Shown here one piece after another: positions 51,573-60,992 of a stretch of DNA of 64,000 bases. Within the stretch, counting starts at the first letter, position 1; the number at the start of each line of letters is the position of its first letter. The stretch is from positions 1 to 64,000 of the forward strand of contig DATBHX010000037.1 in assembly GCA_036557225.1 (NCBI GenBank), written 5' to 3'. The position numbers and the translations under genes are program-made. The notes beneath the pieces are model-generated. The model saw only the letters and a list, made by a program, of their open reading frames with translations, was not told the DNA's origin and did not search any database. This DNA comes from Angelobacter sp036557225 (GTDB lineage: Bacteria; Acidobacteriota; Terriglobia; Terriglobales; Acidobacteriaceae).

Positions 51573-52157
51573 CTATTTTTTCTTCTTTGCCGGAGTCGCG
51601 GTCTTCTCTGGAGCCATATTGGCCGGAGCTGACGAAGCGGGCGAAGGAGCGCAATAACGCAGCTTGACCACGGGCGTGCTGCTGCCTTCGAGAACGGTCA
51701 GGATATACATCGCGTCATATTCATTTTCGCCGAGCGGAGCAATCGTGCCGGCCTGGACGCCCTTGATGATCCCGGGCAAGGTATTGCTGTGGCCAACCAC
51801 CAGAGCATTGCCGCCAGTACCGTAGAAGACGTCGCGCACCAGCGTGTTGCTGTCTTTGGCAGGCACGATGGTCGGCTTGATGCCGAGAGCTTTGGCCAGC
51901 GGGTCGGCAGTCTGCTGCGTGCGCTTGGCGTCAGAGACATAGATCCGTTTGATTCCCGAATCCTTGAGCACGCGGGCAAGGCATTCAGCACGCTGCTGGC
52001 CCTGGGCGCTCAAGGGGACTTCAGGTGTGTTTTGGTTCGAAGCTTTTTCGGCGTGGCGCACAAGAACAACGGTGGTAGCGGACTGTTGCTGCTGAGCAAC
52101 GGCGATCTGGCCCAGGAATAAAGCAGCAAGTCCAAAGGTAAAAGCCAAGTATTTCAT
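51573..52157 (-). CDS. Exported histidine phosphatase family protein (SixA/PGAM-like)
   Basis: A 194-residue protein with a signal peptide (MKYLAFTFGLAALFLGQIAVA). The phosphohistidine motif VLVRHAEKA lies near residue 35, the second catalytic Arg is in IYVSDAKRTQQTA and the second His in LVVGHSNTLPG. The C-terminus is a Pro/Ala/Lys-rich tail. A periplasmic location makes a SixA-like phosphorelay role unlikely; a phosphomonoesterase is more probable. I chose the ATG at 52157 at the signal peptide; another at 52175 is possible. It lies between two M28-type genes. Confidence 0.85.
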   Translation of the reverse strand: MKYLAFTFGLAALFLGQIAVAQQQQSATTVVLVRHAEKASNQNTPEVPLSAQGQQRAECLARVLKDSGIKRIYVSDAKRTQQTADPLAKALGIKPTIVPAKDSNTLVRDVFYGTGGNALVVGHSNTLPGIIKGVQAGTIAPLGENEYDAMYILTVLEGSSTPVVKLRYCAPSPASSAPANMAPEKTATPAKKKK

Positions 52158-52263
52158 CTGTTTGTTTGACTCCATGATGTTAGAGATTCTGTACACGTTT
52201 CTAAGTCTGCGGCTATTGTGGAACGCCAGGGCGGCCACCAACTTGCGCAGGTCTTTTTCATTT

Positions 52264-53298
52264 TTACGACGGTATCTTCTGCGGGGTCTGCGGTGGGCTA
52301 TCGCCCATGCCGTTGATCAGCCGTATGGTTTCGAGAATTACGTCACCACTGATCTGGATGCTTTTGACGCTCAGCTTATCGATGGTGTCTTCCGTGGTGT
52401 GGTGAAAGCTGTCGTTATAGCCGTAGGGGCCATCGATGATATCGGCTACGGGCACACCGGTTTCAGCGAATGGAATGTGGTCGTCAGTGACCGCATTCGT
52501 TTCTTGAAAGAAGGTGGATTGATAGCCAAGGCGGGTTGCAGCCTGTAACACCAGGTCCTCAAGCCATGGGGTGGAATTCTGGTCGCGGAGGACGGAGACA
52601 TTCGCGTCACAGATCATATCGGCCAGCAACAGGCCTTTGATCTTCTTGCTGGTGCCATCGTCTTTCCATTTCTGGGCAAGATGCCGGCTGCCCCAGAGCG
52701 CGTCTTCAGTCCGCCAATTGCGAACCATGGATTCCTCGCCATCGAAGAACACAAGCCAGATGCTGTAGCCTTCCAGCTTTTTGCCGCGAAGCTGGTCGGC
52801 AATGGCCAGAAGAAGCGCCGAGGTACACGCGCCGTCATTCGCGCCGACAAAGCTTGTGTTCTTCAGCCAGTAATTGGTTTCATAGTGCGAAGCCACAACA
52901 ATGATGCCGTCTTTCGTTCCCGGAAACTTGACGATGATATTCCGCATGGGAATTTTGCCGACCGAGGTATCAGCGACAAACGAGTCCTCTTCCACCTGGT
53001 CAGACTTGAGCTTGTTTTTGATGTAGCCGCGGACCTGGTCAAGGGTCTTGCTGCCGGCCGGTCGCGGGCCAAAAGCCACGATCTCCTTGGTGTACTGCAT
53101 GGCGCGCGGAGCATCAATGCGCAAAGCTGGTCCGACGGGTTCAATCGGCTTGGCTTGAGAAGGCGCAGCGGCAGTTTGCGTAGCCTGCGCACCCGCAGTG
53201 CCGGCGGAATTAGAAGGGGAATTATCTTTTGAACACCCCAGAATTGCCACTGCGAAGACTATGACCAGACAGCAACCAAAGCGGGCACGCGAGATCAA
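52264..53298 (-). CDS. Lipoprotein M28 metallopeptidase, glutaminyl-peptide cyclotransferase-like
   Basis: A 344-residue lipoprotein: the N-terminus reads AVAILGCS, with the lipobox Cys near residue 22. The zinc-fold motifs VASHYETNYW, FVGANDGACTSALLLAIADQL and FFDGEESMVRNWRTEDALWGSRHLAQKW closely resemble secreted glutaminyl cyclases, which have the same FDGEE...DSLYGSRHLA pattern. QTNAVTDDHIPF supplies the late conserved Asp/His. It could form N-terminal pyroglutamate on exported proteins, or act as an aminopeptidase. Confidence 0.85.
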   Translation of the reverse strand: MISRARFGCCLVIVFAVAILGCSKDNSPSNSAGTAGAQATQTAAAPSQAKPIEPVGPALRIDAPRAMQYTKEIVAFGPRPAGSKTLDQVRGYIKNKLKSDQVEEDSFVADTSVGKIPMRNIIVKFPGTKDGIIVVASHYETNYWLKNTSFVGANDGACTSALLLAIADQLRGKKLEGYSIWLVFFDGEESMVRNWRTEDALWGSRHLAQKWKDDGTSKKIKGLLLADMICDANVSVLRDQNSTPWLEDLVLQAATRLGYQSTFFQETNAVTDDHIPFAETGVPVADIIDGPYGYNDSFHHTTEDTIDKLSVKSIQISGDVILETIRLINGMGDSPPQTPQKIPS

Positions 53299-53353
53299 GC
53301 TTGCACTCCTTCAACCACAACGGTTCGTTGAAACCCAGATGCGGCTAACTGAA

Positions 53354-53498
53354 TTCATCGCTTCGCGATGACGTCTGTCGGCACCCCACCGTGCCAAAAC
53401 CGGGCGCATCGGGGACACCGGGAAGGCCCGCGTCCCGACACGCCGGGACGCTAGCCGCTGATACGGCAGTGGGGCAGTTTTTCAAACTGACCCACTCC
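53354..53498 (+). repeat. Structured intergenic repeat, copy C
   Basis: Third copy of the family at 22779 and 37923. It begins with TTCATCGCTTCGCGATGA (53354-53371) and ends with a GCAGTTTTTCAAACTG stem. The centre holds GCGTCCCG/CGGGACGC. An extra insert of about 40 bases carries its own GGCAC/GTGCC hairpin. It lies between tatC and the cyclotransferase-like gene, reaching within five bases of the tatC stop. Confidence 0.75.
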
Positions 53499-53502
53499 CA
53501 GT

Positions 53503-54339
53503 TTAATCTAAGCCTTGTTGTTCGCGCTTTTCCCTGCGCTTACGACGTTGCTTGGGATGAACCAGCCAGACCAGGCCGATGCTCAGGATATAGAGAAGCA
53601 CCATCGGTGCAGCGTAGATGGTTAGGTTCAGGATATCGGTGGTCGGGCTGAGAATGGCCGCAGCGGTAACGCAGATCAGCACAGCTCCGCGGATGTGCCG
53701 AAAGAGGAACTTGGCATTGACCACGCCCATCATGCCGGCAAAGCCGAGAACAATGGGCATTTCAAAGATGATCGCGAGTCCCAAAATGATGGTGAGAAAT
53801 AACTTGGTGTAGGCATCAATGGTGATGCTGGCATGGAAGGCTGATCCGTAGCTGCCAATCAGAAAATCCATCGCGACCGGAAAAATGACTTTGTATCCGA
53901 AAAACCCTCCAGCCAAAAAAAGCCCGACGGACAGAAAGAGGAACGGCAGAACAAAGCGTTTTTCATGCCGGTAAAGCCCGGGCGAGATAAAGCTCCAAAC
54001 CTGATACAGGATCACCGGTGAAGCCACAAAAATCCCAGCCATGAGGCCGACTTTCAGGTACAGGTTGAACGGATCAGTGGGACTGAGGTAGCTCAGATGG
54101 GGATCAATGTTGTATTTCTTGAACACAACGATGATCGGCTTCTCGATCAAAGGATAGATTTTGTCCTGAGCAAAAAACCAGCAAACGCCGAAACCTACCG
54201 CGACGGCTGCCAGGGAGCGGATGATGCACTTCCGCAGCTCTTCAAGGTGCTGGAACAGGCTCATGGAGCCCATTTTTCGGAGTTCGCGTTCTATGTCTTG
54301 TTGATCGGGCTGACCGGGTTCTGCGACTAGCTCAGGCAT
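53503..54339 (-). CDS. tatC: Twin-arginine translocase subunit TatC
   Basis: A 278-residue inner-membrane protein with six helices that receives twin-arginine signals. SLFQHLEELRKCIIRSL is the conserved cytoplasmic N-terminus with the signal-binding Glu, and SPTDPFNLYLKVGLMAGIF plus the periplasmic PGLYRHEKRFVLPF are hallmarks. LSPTTDILN is conserved near the end, followed by a basic tail. It overlaps tatB by 8 bases. MsrP in this window is one expected substrate. Confidence 0.95.
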   Translation of the reverse strand: MPELVAEPGQPDQQDIERELRKMGSMSLFQHLEELRKCIIRSLAAVAVGFGVCWFFAQDKIYPLIEKPIIVVFKKYNIDPHLSYLSPTDPFNLYLKVGLMAGIFVASPVILYQVWSFISPGLYRHEKRFVLPFLFLSVGLFLAGGFFGYKVIFPVAMDFLIGSYGSAFHASITIDAYTKLFLTIILGLAIIFEMPIVLGFAGMMGVVNAKFLFRHIRGAVLICVTAAAILSPTTDILNLTIYAAPMVLLYILSIGLVWLVHPKQRRKRREKREQQGLD

Positions 54340-54646
54340 CGTAATCCTGCGGGACCGTGTTCTTGATGCGCTCGCTCAAGCGATTGAGGGCGCCCTGGAT
54401 GGAAAGGTCTTCGTCGTTATTGATTTTGGCGATCTCCGGCTCCAGATGCTTGGCAGGGTTGACCTCTTCCAGTTCCATTTTGCGGATCTCATCCGTGATC
54501 TGGCCCTGGAACTCGTTGCTGGCCTTTTTGAATTCCGCCATGAACTTGCCCCAGGTGCGGGCAAGTTCCGGTAACTTCTTGGGTCCAAACAAGATGAGAG
54601 CCAACAGCATGATAAAAATGATCTCGCCAGAAAAGCCGAAGTCCAT
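54332..54646 (-). CDS. tatB: Twin-arginine translocase subunit TatB/TatA-like
   Basis: A 104-residue protein with one N-terminal membrane helix (FSGEIIFIMLLALILFGPKKL), the FGPKKLPELAR hinge and an amphipathic helix. The extended acidic cytoplasmic tail and the Glu-containing membrane segment suggest TatB rather than TatA, although single-subunit systems blur this. First gene of the tat operon; only tatC follows. Confidence 0.88.
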   Translation of the reverse strand: MDFGFSGEIIFIMLLALILFGPKKLPELARTWGKFMAEFKKASNEFQGQITDEIRKMELEEVNPAKHLEPEIAKINNDEDLSIQGALNRLSERIKNTVPQDYDA

Positions 54647-54899
54647 AAAATTTCTTCAATTTATGATACCGCAGGATTTCTTAAAAAAGTCCGCAATTTT
54701 GATTAAGTTTTCCAATCCGGAAAAGCCCGAAACTCAAGCAGCCCGAGCGGCATCTTACCAAGCTGGAATACCGCGCGGGCAGACGGAAAGCAGAGTAGCC
54801 GGCCAGGGCTGAAATGCATGTAAAGTCCTGAGCAGAAGAGTGTTATACTGCAGAAGTTACCCGCAATTGGAGCACAAGCTCGGCGGCCAAGGATTGTTC

Positions 54900-56534
54900 A
54901 TGTCTCGTGGAACTCGTCGTTCACTGTTCTTTGTCCTTCTCGTCATTCTCACCTGCGGTTTTATAGGTTCGGCCGCTTTCAGCCAGCGTAGCGGATCTCC
55001 CTACATGACCGGCGCTTCGGACTCCGATGTCCGCGACAGCCTGCGCCAGTTCTCGGAGATTTACAACCTGGTGGAACAGAATTACGCCGAGCCGGTGAAT
55101 CCCGACAAAGCAATTTATAACGGCGCGATCCCGGGCATGCTGCACGTGCTCGATCCGCACTCGAACTTCTTTGATCCCAAGTCGTACTCGCTGCTGCGCG
55201 AAGAGCAGAGCGGCAAATATTACGGCGTGGGCATGCAGATTGCTCCGCGGAACAACAAGATCATCGTAGTAGCGCCATTTGCCGGTACGCCGGCGTACAA
55301 GGCGGGCCTGCGCCCTGGTGATGTGATCATCGCCGTGGACGCCAAAGCCACGGACAACATGAGCGTGAGTGATGTGGCCGACCTGTTGAAAGGGCCGAAA
55401 GGGACCAACGTCCACATCTCGATTCTGCGCGAGAGCAATGATAAGCCGCTTGAGTTCAACGTGATTCGCGATGAGATTCCGCGCAACAGCGTTGACCTGA
55501 AATTCATGATCCGGCAAGGCGTTGGTTACATGCACGTGACCGCGTTCAATGAAACCACAGAGCAGGAAGTGGAAGACGCGTTGGCGAGCTTTGGCGATCT
55601 CAAGGGCCTGGTGCTCGATCTTCGCGGCAATCCCGGCGGACTGCTGAATGAAGGCGTAGGCGTGGCCGACAAGTTCCTCAAGAAAGGCCAGGTCATCGTT
55701 TCGCATCGCGGACGCAGCTCACCGGAGAAGACCTACAAGGCGGCGCACGGCAACGGCGGCAAGGATTATCCGCTGGTGGTGCTGGTGAACCGCGGCACGG
55801 CTTCCGCGGCGGAGATTGTTTCCGGCGCGATCCAGGACCATGATCGCGGATTGATTGTGGGCGAAGTCACGTTCGGCAAAGGCCTGGTGCAGACGGTTTA
55901 TCCGCTCTCTGAGAACACCGGACTGGCGCTGACGACAGCCAAGTACTATACGCCCAGCGGACGTCTGATTCAGCGGGACTACAACGGCGTCTCTCTCTAC
56001 GACTACTACTACGCACGCGAAGACGAGGACAATCCAAACAGCAACGCCAACACGAATTCGACCACGCCTTCGAAGGAAGTGAAGCTCACCGACAGCGGAC
56101 GCACCATGTTCGGCGGCGGCGGCATTACTCCTGACGTGAAGATCAAGCCGTTCAAGACGACGAAGTTTGAAGATTCGCTGCTGGTCAAATACGCGTTCTT
56201 CAATTTCGCCAAGCACTATCTGGCAAACCGCCATATCGACAAGAACTTTGAAGTCACCGACGCGGTGATGCAGGAGTTCCGCAAGTTCCTTGATGCGGAG
56301 AAGATCCCCTACACCGAGGCCGATCTGAGCGAAGGCACCGATTACATCAAGTCGAGCATCAAGACGGAGATCTTTATCTCCGAGTTCGGCCAGGAAGAGG
56401 GACTGCGGGTGCGGGCGGAGAGCGATCCGCAGGTAGTTGCGGCGCTCAATATGTTGCCCAAAGCGAAAGAGCTGGCGGACAATGCCAAGAAAGTGCTGGC
56501 ACAGCGCGCAGCGGCACAGCAGGCGAATCGATAA
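54900..56534 (+). CDS. ctpA: C-terminal processing protease, S41 family
   Basis: A 544-residue periplasmic protease with a signal/anchor helix (about residues 8-27). A PDZ domain (YYGVGMQIAPR, PAYKAGLRPGDVIIAVD) precedes the S41 catalytic domain: DLRGNPGGLLNEG, the nucleophile Ser in VNRGTASAAEIVSGA and the general-base Lys in VGEVTFGKGLVQT. It processes C-terminal tails of envelope proteins. I chose the ATG at 54900 because AAGGA is about seven bases upstream. It diverges from the tat operon and is followed by a strong terminator. Confidence 0.93.
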   Translation: MSRGTRRSLFFVLLVILTCGFIGSAAFSQRSGSPYMTGASDSDVRDSLRQFSEIYNLVEQNYAEPVNPDKAIYNGAIPGMLHVLDPHSNFFDPKSYSLLREEQSGKYYGVGMQIAPRNNKIIVVAPFAGTPAYKAGLRPGDVIIAVDAKATDNMSVSDVADLLKGPKGTNVHISILRESNDKPLEFNVIRDEIPRNSVDLKFMIRQGVGYMHVTAFNETTEQEVEDALASFGDLKGLVLDLRGNPGGLLNEGVGVADKFLKKGQVIVSHRGRSSPEKTYKAAHGNGGKDYPLVVLVNRGTASAAEIVSGAIQDHDRGLIVGEVTFGKGLVQTVYPLSENTGLALTTAKYYTPSGRLIQRDYNGVSLYDYYYAREDEDNPNSNANTNSTTPSKEVKLTDSGRTMFGGGGITPDVKIKPFKTTKFEDSLLVKYAFFNFAKHYLANRHIDKNFEVTDAVMQEFRKFLDAEKIPYTEADLSEGTDYIKSSIKTEIFISEFGQEEGLRVRAESDPQVVAALNMLPKAKELADNAKKVLAQRAAAQQANR

Positions 56535-56552
56535 TCTGTTGCTTTGAAAGAA

Positions 56553-56580
56553 ACGCCCGCCGGAAACGGTGGGCGTTTTT
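56553..56580 (+). terminator. Rho-independent terminator after ctpA
   Basis: A ten-base stem ACGCCCGCCG/CGGTGGGCGT (56553-56562, 56567-56576) with one G-T pair closes on a GAAA tetraloop and runs into TTTTT, 18 bases after the stop. Confidence 0.9.
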
Positions 56581-56753
56581 CTTTGCAGCCAGGAAATCGC
56601 CGTGCAGCTATGAGAATGAGAGCCTTCCAATTCATCATGCGTTAACGATCCGCATTAATCCGCTTAGGTAATTTTCGTGCGCCTTTCAGCAGCAACTCTG
56701 TTCCAGAGTTGATCATCCCATCTCGCGAGCTGTTCCCCCGGAGTAAGGCCCCC

Positions 56754-58595
56754 ATGAAGTACGTTCTAGCTGCTGTGCTTTTCCTCTCTCTCTCAACCTT
56801 CTGTTTCAGCCAGAGTTTTAACACGCAAAGTTACCCAATCGGTGGATTGGCCGGCCAGATTATTGCGGCTGACTTTAATGGCGACCATATCCCTGACATC
56901 GCAACCGTTAACACCGACACCAATAGCGTTTCCATTCTGATCAACAATGGCGATGGCACTTTCCGTCCACACGTGGATTTCGCCACCGGCCCCGGACCTA
57001 ACGGGCTGGCTGCGGTGGATTGGAACAAGGACGGAAAGATGGACCTGGCGGTGTCCACCGGCGGAGCGGACGCGGCCCACAGCGTCTCAATCCTGCTGGG
57101 CAATGGCGACGGCACCTTCCAGCCTCACCATGACATGATCGGAGCGCCCCACGCAAACTCCATTGCCGTAGGCGACTTCAACGGTGACGGCAATCCTGAC
57201 ATCGCAACCTCCAGCAACAACCCGGTGAACGCGGTGCATGTAAGTCTTGGCAATGGCAAAGGCGGTGTGAAGGCGCAAAAGATTACCAGCGGTATCGGGA
57301 TTGGCACGCAGCCGCCGCCCGATTCCAATACTTTTCTGCTCTCAAAAATCGCTAGAGCGGATTTCAATCGCGACGGCAAAGACGATCTGTACTACACCGA
57401 ATGCTGCGACACGTTTGTGATCGTGCAGCAGGGCGCATTTGGCGTGCTGGTGAGCAAGGGCGACGGCACGTTTAGCGACCACGTCATCACAGGGCCGATT
57501 GTTCCGCCAATTGACCTGAATGTGGTGGATATCAACCAAGACGGACTCTCCGACGCGATTTTGCCATTTGACGGCTGCTATGAACCCTGTGACGGCGTAA
57601 GCGTGCTCATTAACAAGGGCGATGGCACTTTTGGCGGAGGCGCTGGATTTCCCGTGAACGTGGAGAATCCAGGGTTTCTTGTCGGAGGCACGGCATTCGA
57701 CGTGGACGGCGACGGCCATCAGGACTTCGTGCTTGTAGGCGACGATACAAACGATCCGTCATTTAATCCCGATAATGAGCAAATGACTCTGATCATCCAG
57801 AAACAGAATGCGGATGGAACATTCGCCAACCCACCGCAATTCGTAGGCGATCTTTCTTCTCAACTGATCACGGTGACCCTGAACGCGCCAATTGTGGAGA
57901 ATCCATCTGTTGTTGTCGCCGATTTTAATCACGACGGCAAGCCTGATCTGGCCATGGTGAGCAAATTTGGCGGGCCGGTATTTGTGGTGCTCAACACCAC
58001 TCCGCCCAGCGCATGCAAGGTCAGCACGGTCGATCACACGGTTACGGTCTGTCATCCGTCGGACGGCGCTGTGGGGCTTTCACCGGTCCGTATCGTCTCT
58101 CACTTCACCTCGTCCACGCCTCCCAGCGTGAGCCAGATCTATCTCGACGACAAGCTGGTATTTCAAGGTGCCGGCGGCAGCATCGATAAGAACCTTGCTC
58201 TAGCACCCGGCGAGCACCGGTTGGAGGTCAAATCCTGGAGCAATGGCAAGCCTTTCCGCAATGATTTTTCTGTCTCGACCCCAAGGTCGATTCCGGCGAC
58301 GGTTCCGCCTTGTTCGGAAAGCACAAACTTTGCCGTGAACATCTGTTCGCCGGGACAAAAAGCCTCGGTCGACGCTCCGGTGCATGTGGTGGCCGCGGCC
58401 AAGTCGACTGCACCGATCACGACCATGCAAATCTATCTCGATAACAAAGAGGTGTTCCATTCGCCGAACAGCACTCTGATTGAAACCGATGTGCCGATGG
58501 CGTCCGGGTCGCATCTGCTGGTGGTAAAAGCATTTGACAGCACGGGCAGACATTTTTCCAGCAGCAGGAACATTACGGTGCCGACGGTGCCGTAG
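56754..58595 (+). CDS. Secreted FG-GAP/VCBS repeat protein with Ig-like C-terminus
   Basis: A 613-residue exported protein with signal peptide MKYVLAAVLFLSLSTFCFSQ. Repeats of the form AADFNGDHIPDI, AVDWNKDGKMDL, VGDFNGDGNPDI, RADFNRDGKDDLYY, VDINQDGLSDA and VADFNHDGKPDL form a calcium-binding beta-propeller (about residues 30-420). Two Ig-like modules follow, each starting with a Cys pair (CKVS..TVCHP, CSES..NICSP) and repeating SQIYLDDK/MQIYLDNK. It probably mediates surface binding or adhesion. Followed by a hairpin at 58622. Confidence 0.88.
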   Translation: MKYVLAAVLFLSLSTFCFSQSFNTQSYPIGGLAGQIIAADFNGDHIPDIATVNTDTNSVSILINNGDGTFRPHVDFATGPGPNGLAAVDWNKDGKMDLAVSTGGADAAHSVSILLGNGDGTFQPHHDMIGAPHANSIAVGDFNGDGNPDIATSSNNPVNAVHVSLGNGKGGVKAQKITSGIGIGTQPPPDSNTFLLSKIARADFNRDGKDDLYYTECCDTFVIVQQGAFGVLVSKGDGTFSDHVITGPIVPPIDLNVVDINQDGLSDAILPFDGCYEPCDGVSVLINKGDGTFGGGAGFPVNVENPGFLVGGTAFDVDGDGHQDFVLVGDDTNDPSFNPDNEQMTLIIQKQNADGTFANPPQFVGDLSSQLITVTLNAPIVENPSVVVADFNHDGKPDLAMVSKFGGPVFVVLNTTPPSACKVSTVDHTVTVCHPSDGAVGLSPVRIVSHFTSSTPPSVSQIYLDDKLVFQGAGGSIDKNLALAPGEHRLEVKSWSNGKPFRNDFSVSTPRSIPATVPPCSESTNFAVNICSPGQKASVDAPVHVVAAAKSTAPITTMQIYLDNKEVFHSPNSTLIETDVPMASGSHLLVVKAFDSTGRHFSSSRNITVPTVP

Positions 58596-58621
58596 CAGAG
58601 GTTGTAGCCTGGTTATGAACT

Positions 58622-58641
58622 CGCCCGCCGCAAGGCGGGCG
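58622..58641. terminator. GCAA-loop hairpin between FG-GAP gene and histidine kinase gene
   Basis: CGCCCGCC-GCAA-GGCGGGCG is a perfect eight-base stem with a stable tetraloop between convergent genes. The plus strand continues GGTTTGTG, a weak T-tract. Confidence 0.7.
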
Positions 58642-58684
58642 GGTTTGTGTGCGGCAATCGGCAGCCAGTGACGGAAGTCCCTGG

Positions 58685-60490
58685 TCAGGTGCTTGGTAGA
58701 AAAACGCTCACCGCGGTACCTCGTCTTAGAGAATTCTGGCTGCTGCGAATCGTAATATATCCTCTGTATTTTTCTGCCAGTTGTTTCACCACCCAGAGTC
58801 CGAGCCCGGTACCCACATTCTCTTTCGTGGTAAAAAACGGCTGAAAAACCCGGTTCATATTTTCAGCATTGATTCCCTGCCCGTCATCGAGGACTGTCAT
58901 TCTGATACCCGGTTTCTGGCCATTGCGCCAGTCGCTGGAGCGGGAAACCCGCATCTTGACAGTTCCGTTCTGCCCGACAGCATCCAGGGAATTGGAAAGC
59001 AGGTTCGACAGGATCTGGCGGATCTCGCCATCACTTCCCATCAGGATGGCGTCGTCGGCGCTCTTGATTGAGAGCTTCACTCCTTTGTTGCGCAGTCTGG
59101 GCTCATACAGAAACGCCAGGTCGTTCAGGAGGCGGCCAAACTCGATTCTTGACGCTGAATTTCCGCTTTTGTAGAAGCCCAGCGTCCTCTTTGTTATCTC
59201 AGCCGCATGGCGAAGCTCCTGCCCTGCCATGCCCAGAAATTCCAGGTCTTTTGGGTCCGTTGTTTTGGAGGAAACAGCGTAAATGAGGTTAAGGGCCGCT
59301 TGCAGGGGATTATTGATTTCATGGGCAATCGTTGCGGAAAGCCGGCCCAGCGCCGCCAGCTTCTCTTCCGCCACCAGGGCCTGTTCCAGCCGTTTTGACT
59401 CGGTAACGTCTCGTGTGACTCCAATCAGCTGTTTTGATCTAGGCTCGGCTATTGACCGTACGATCTCGCGCAGCCAGACCGTCTGCCCATCGGCTTTGAT
59501 GAAGCGATAGTCAAGTTGGGACGCTTCATTGGTTTGGGCCACCAATGCATAGCATGATTTGACAGACTGAGCATCTTCGGGATGAATGCGTTCCGTCCAT
59601 AGCGCGGCGTGTTCTGCCGAATTCATATTGCTTCCAAAAACCCGTTCAGCTCCGGAACTGACGAAGTTCAGACGCAGAGTCTGCGCTTCCGCCCGCCAGA
59701 GGACAAGGTCTACTGATTCCAGTACATGCCGGTAAAGCCGTTCAAAAGATAGTTTGCGATCCAACCAGGAGGTAAGCAACGCCGCCGCCAGCACCAGCAG
59801 CGTGGCCGAAACAATTCCCGCCAAGGCCAATTCGGAAACACTCACCGTACTGGACATTGGCGTGGCCATGTCTGAAGCGGTGAAGGTCGCGGCGGCCATC
59901 GCCGTATAATGCATGCTTGCAATGCCCGAACCCATCACGATTGCTGCCAGGAATTTCAGCCAGCCATAGATCTGCTGGGGCTTGCGAAAATAGAACATGA
60001 GCCCAAGCGCAAGACAAGAAAATGTAATGGCAACGATGAGAGACAGGAGCACCAGAACGGCTGAGTAGTGATGGATCATCTGCCCGCGCATGGCTACCAT
60101 TCCAATGTAGTGCATGGCGCCAATGGCGGCGCCCATCGCCAACCCGCCCAATAACAACTGCTGAAGTGAGAGTTTGTCCCCCGCGACAATCAGCAGCGCA
60201 ATCGCCGCCCCGAGTACAGAAGCCGCCAGCGAAAGCAGCACCATCGGCACGTGATAAACAACCGTAACGGGTAAGCTGAAAGCCAGCATTCCCGTGTAGT
60301 GCATTGACCAGATGCCGGTCCCCATTGCGATGGCCCCGCCACCAAGCCATCCAAATCGCCTGGCGTCCTTGTATGCTGCAATCCGGCCGGCAAGATTAAA
60401 CGCCGCGTACGAGGCCATCGCCGCGATAACAAATGACAGGCCGACCAAGCTGAAATTGTAGGAGTGAAGTAAACGCTGTCCTGGCAACAT
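58685..60490 (-). CDS. MHYT-PAS sensor histidine kinase
   Basis: A 601-residue membrane sensor kinase. Seven hydrophobic helices form an MHYT domain with the repeated motif at residues 63-66, 126-129 (MHYI) and 193-196, proposed to bind a metal and sense O2, CO or NO. A PAS domain (about 253-366) follows. HisKA has phospho-acceptor His390 in SATIAHEINNP. The ATPase domain has NLLSNSLDAV, DDGQGI and VGTGLGLWVV. No cognate response regulator is adjacent. Confidence 0.92.
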   Translation of the reverse strand: MLPGQRLLHSYNFSLVGLSFVIAAMASYAAFNLAGRIAAYKDARRFGWLGGGAIAMGTGIWSMHYTGMLAFSLPVTVVYHVPMVLLSLAASVLGAAIALLIVAGDKLSLQQLLLGGLAMGAAIGAMHYIGMVAMRGQMIHHYSAVLVLLSLIVAITFSCLALGLMFYFRKPQQIYGWLKFLAAIVMGSGIASMHYTAMAAATFTASDMATPMSSTVSVSELALAGIVSATLLVLAAALLTSWLDRKLSFERLYRHVLESVDLVLWRAEAQTLRLNFVSSGAERVFGSNMNSAEHAALWTERIHPEDAQSVKSCYALVAQTNEASQLDYRFIKADGQTVWLREIVRSIAEPRSKQLIGVTRDVTESKRLEQALVAEEKLAALGRLSATIAHEINNPLQAALNLIYAVSSKTTDPKDLEFLGMAGQELRHAAEITKRTLGFYKSGNSASRIEFGRLLNDLAFLYEPRLRNKGVKLSIKSADDAILMGSDGEIRQILSNLLSNSLDAVGQNGTVKMRVSRSSDWRNGQKPGIRMTVLDDGQGINAENMNRVFQPFFTTKENVGTGLGLWVVKQLAEKYRGYITIRSSQNSLRRGTAVSVFLPST

Positions 60491-60992
60491 GGGAGCACCC
60501 CACGGAAATCGGTATACGAATGCGGACTGGGTACAGCGAAGTGGCTACCGGCTAATCCTCAATTTGAACCATGGTAGCACTCGTTCAGCGTCAGTGCCAC
60601 ACGATCGTGGTCTGCCGGAATTTGGCCTCGTTTCGCTGTGCGTGACTCTCCTCTTGATGGCTCTTTGATACAAAGATCGACTACTTCTCTGGTACGAATT
60701 AAGCACAGCCTTAAACATGTGATCTGTGCGGCCGGTGGTTCCTGAGTACTCCACAGTTTGTGCTGCCGCCTGCCTGCCACCAACGATGCGCGGCCCACAG
60801 CTGCTCTGGCGCCGGCCGCCGCTTATGGCAACGGAGAAGCAAATCTATTCCTCGACGGTAATAGGCTGAGCCCCGCTAAGCCACTCAAAAGACGGCTGAA
60901 GCCTGGCGGGAAGGAACCCCATCTAATGTGTTAGGCTTTATTTTGTGTAACTTTGCGCTCATTGCAGAGTAGCTCCTAAGGGAAAAACAGAC
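60491..60992. other. Divergent gap between histidine kinase and secA, no supported gene
   Basis: About 500 bases hold the promoters of both flanking genes but no convincing frame. Between 60865 and 60950 is a weak stem (CCCGC/GCGGG around AGCC/GGCT) in what would be the secA leader. It is not a riboswitch I recognise. AAGGG (60978-60982) serves secA. Confidence 0.4.

Noticed and set aside
60865..60950. A riboswitch in the secA leader
   Set aside because: There are short stems but no conserved core of any riboswitch class I know; reported only as an unassigned gap.
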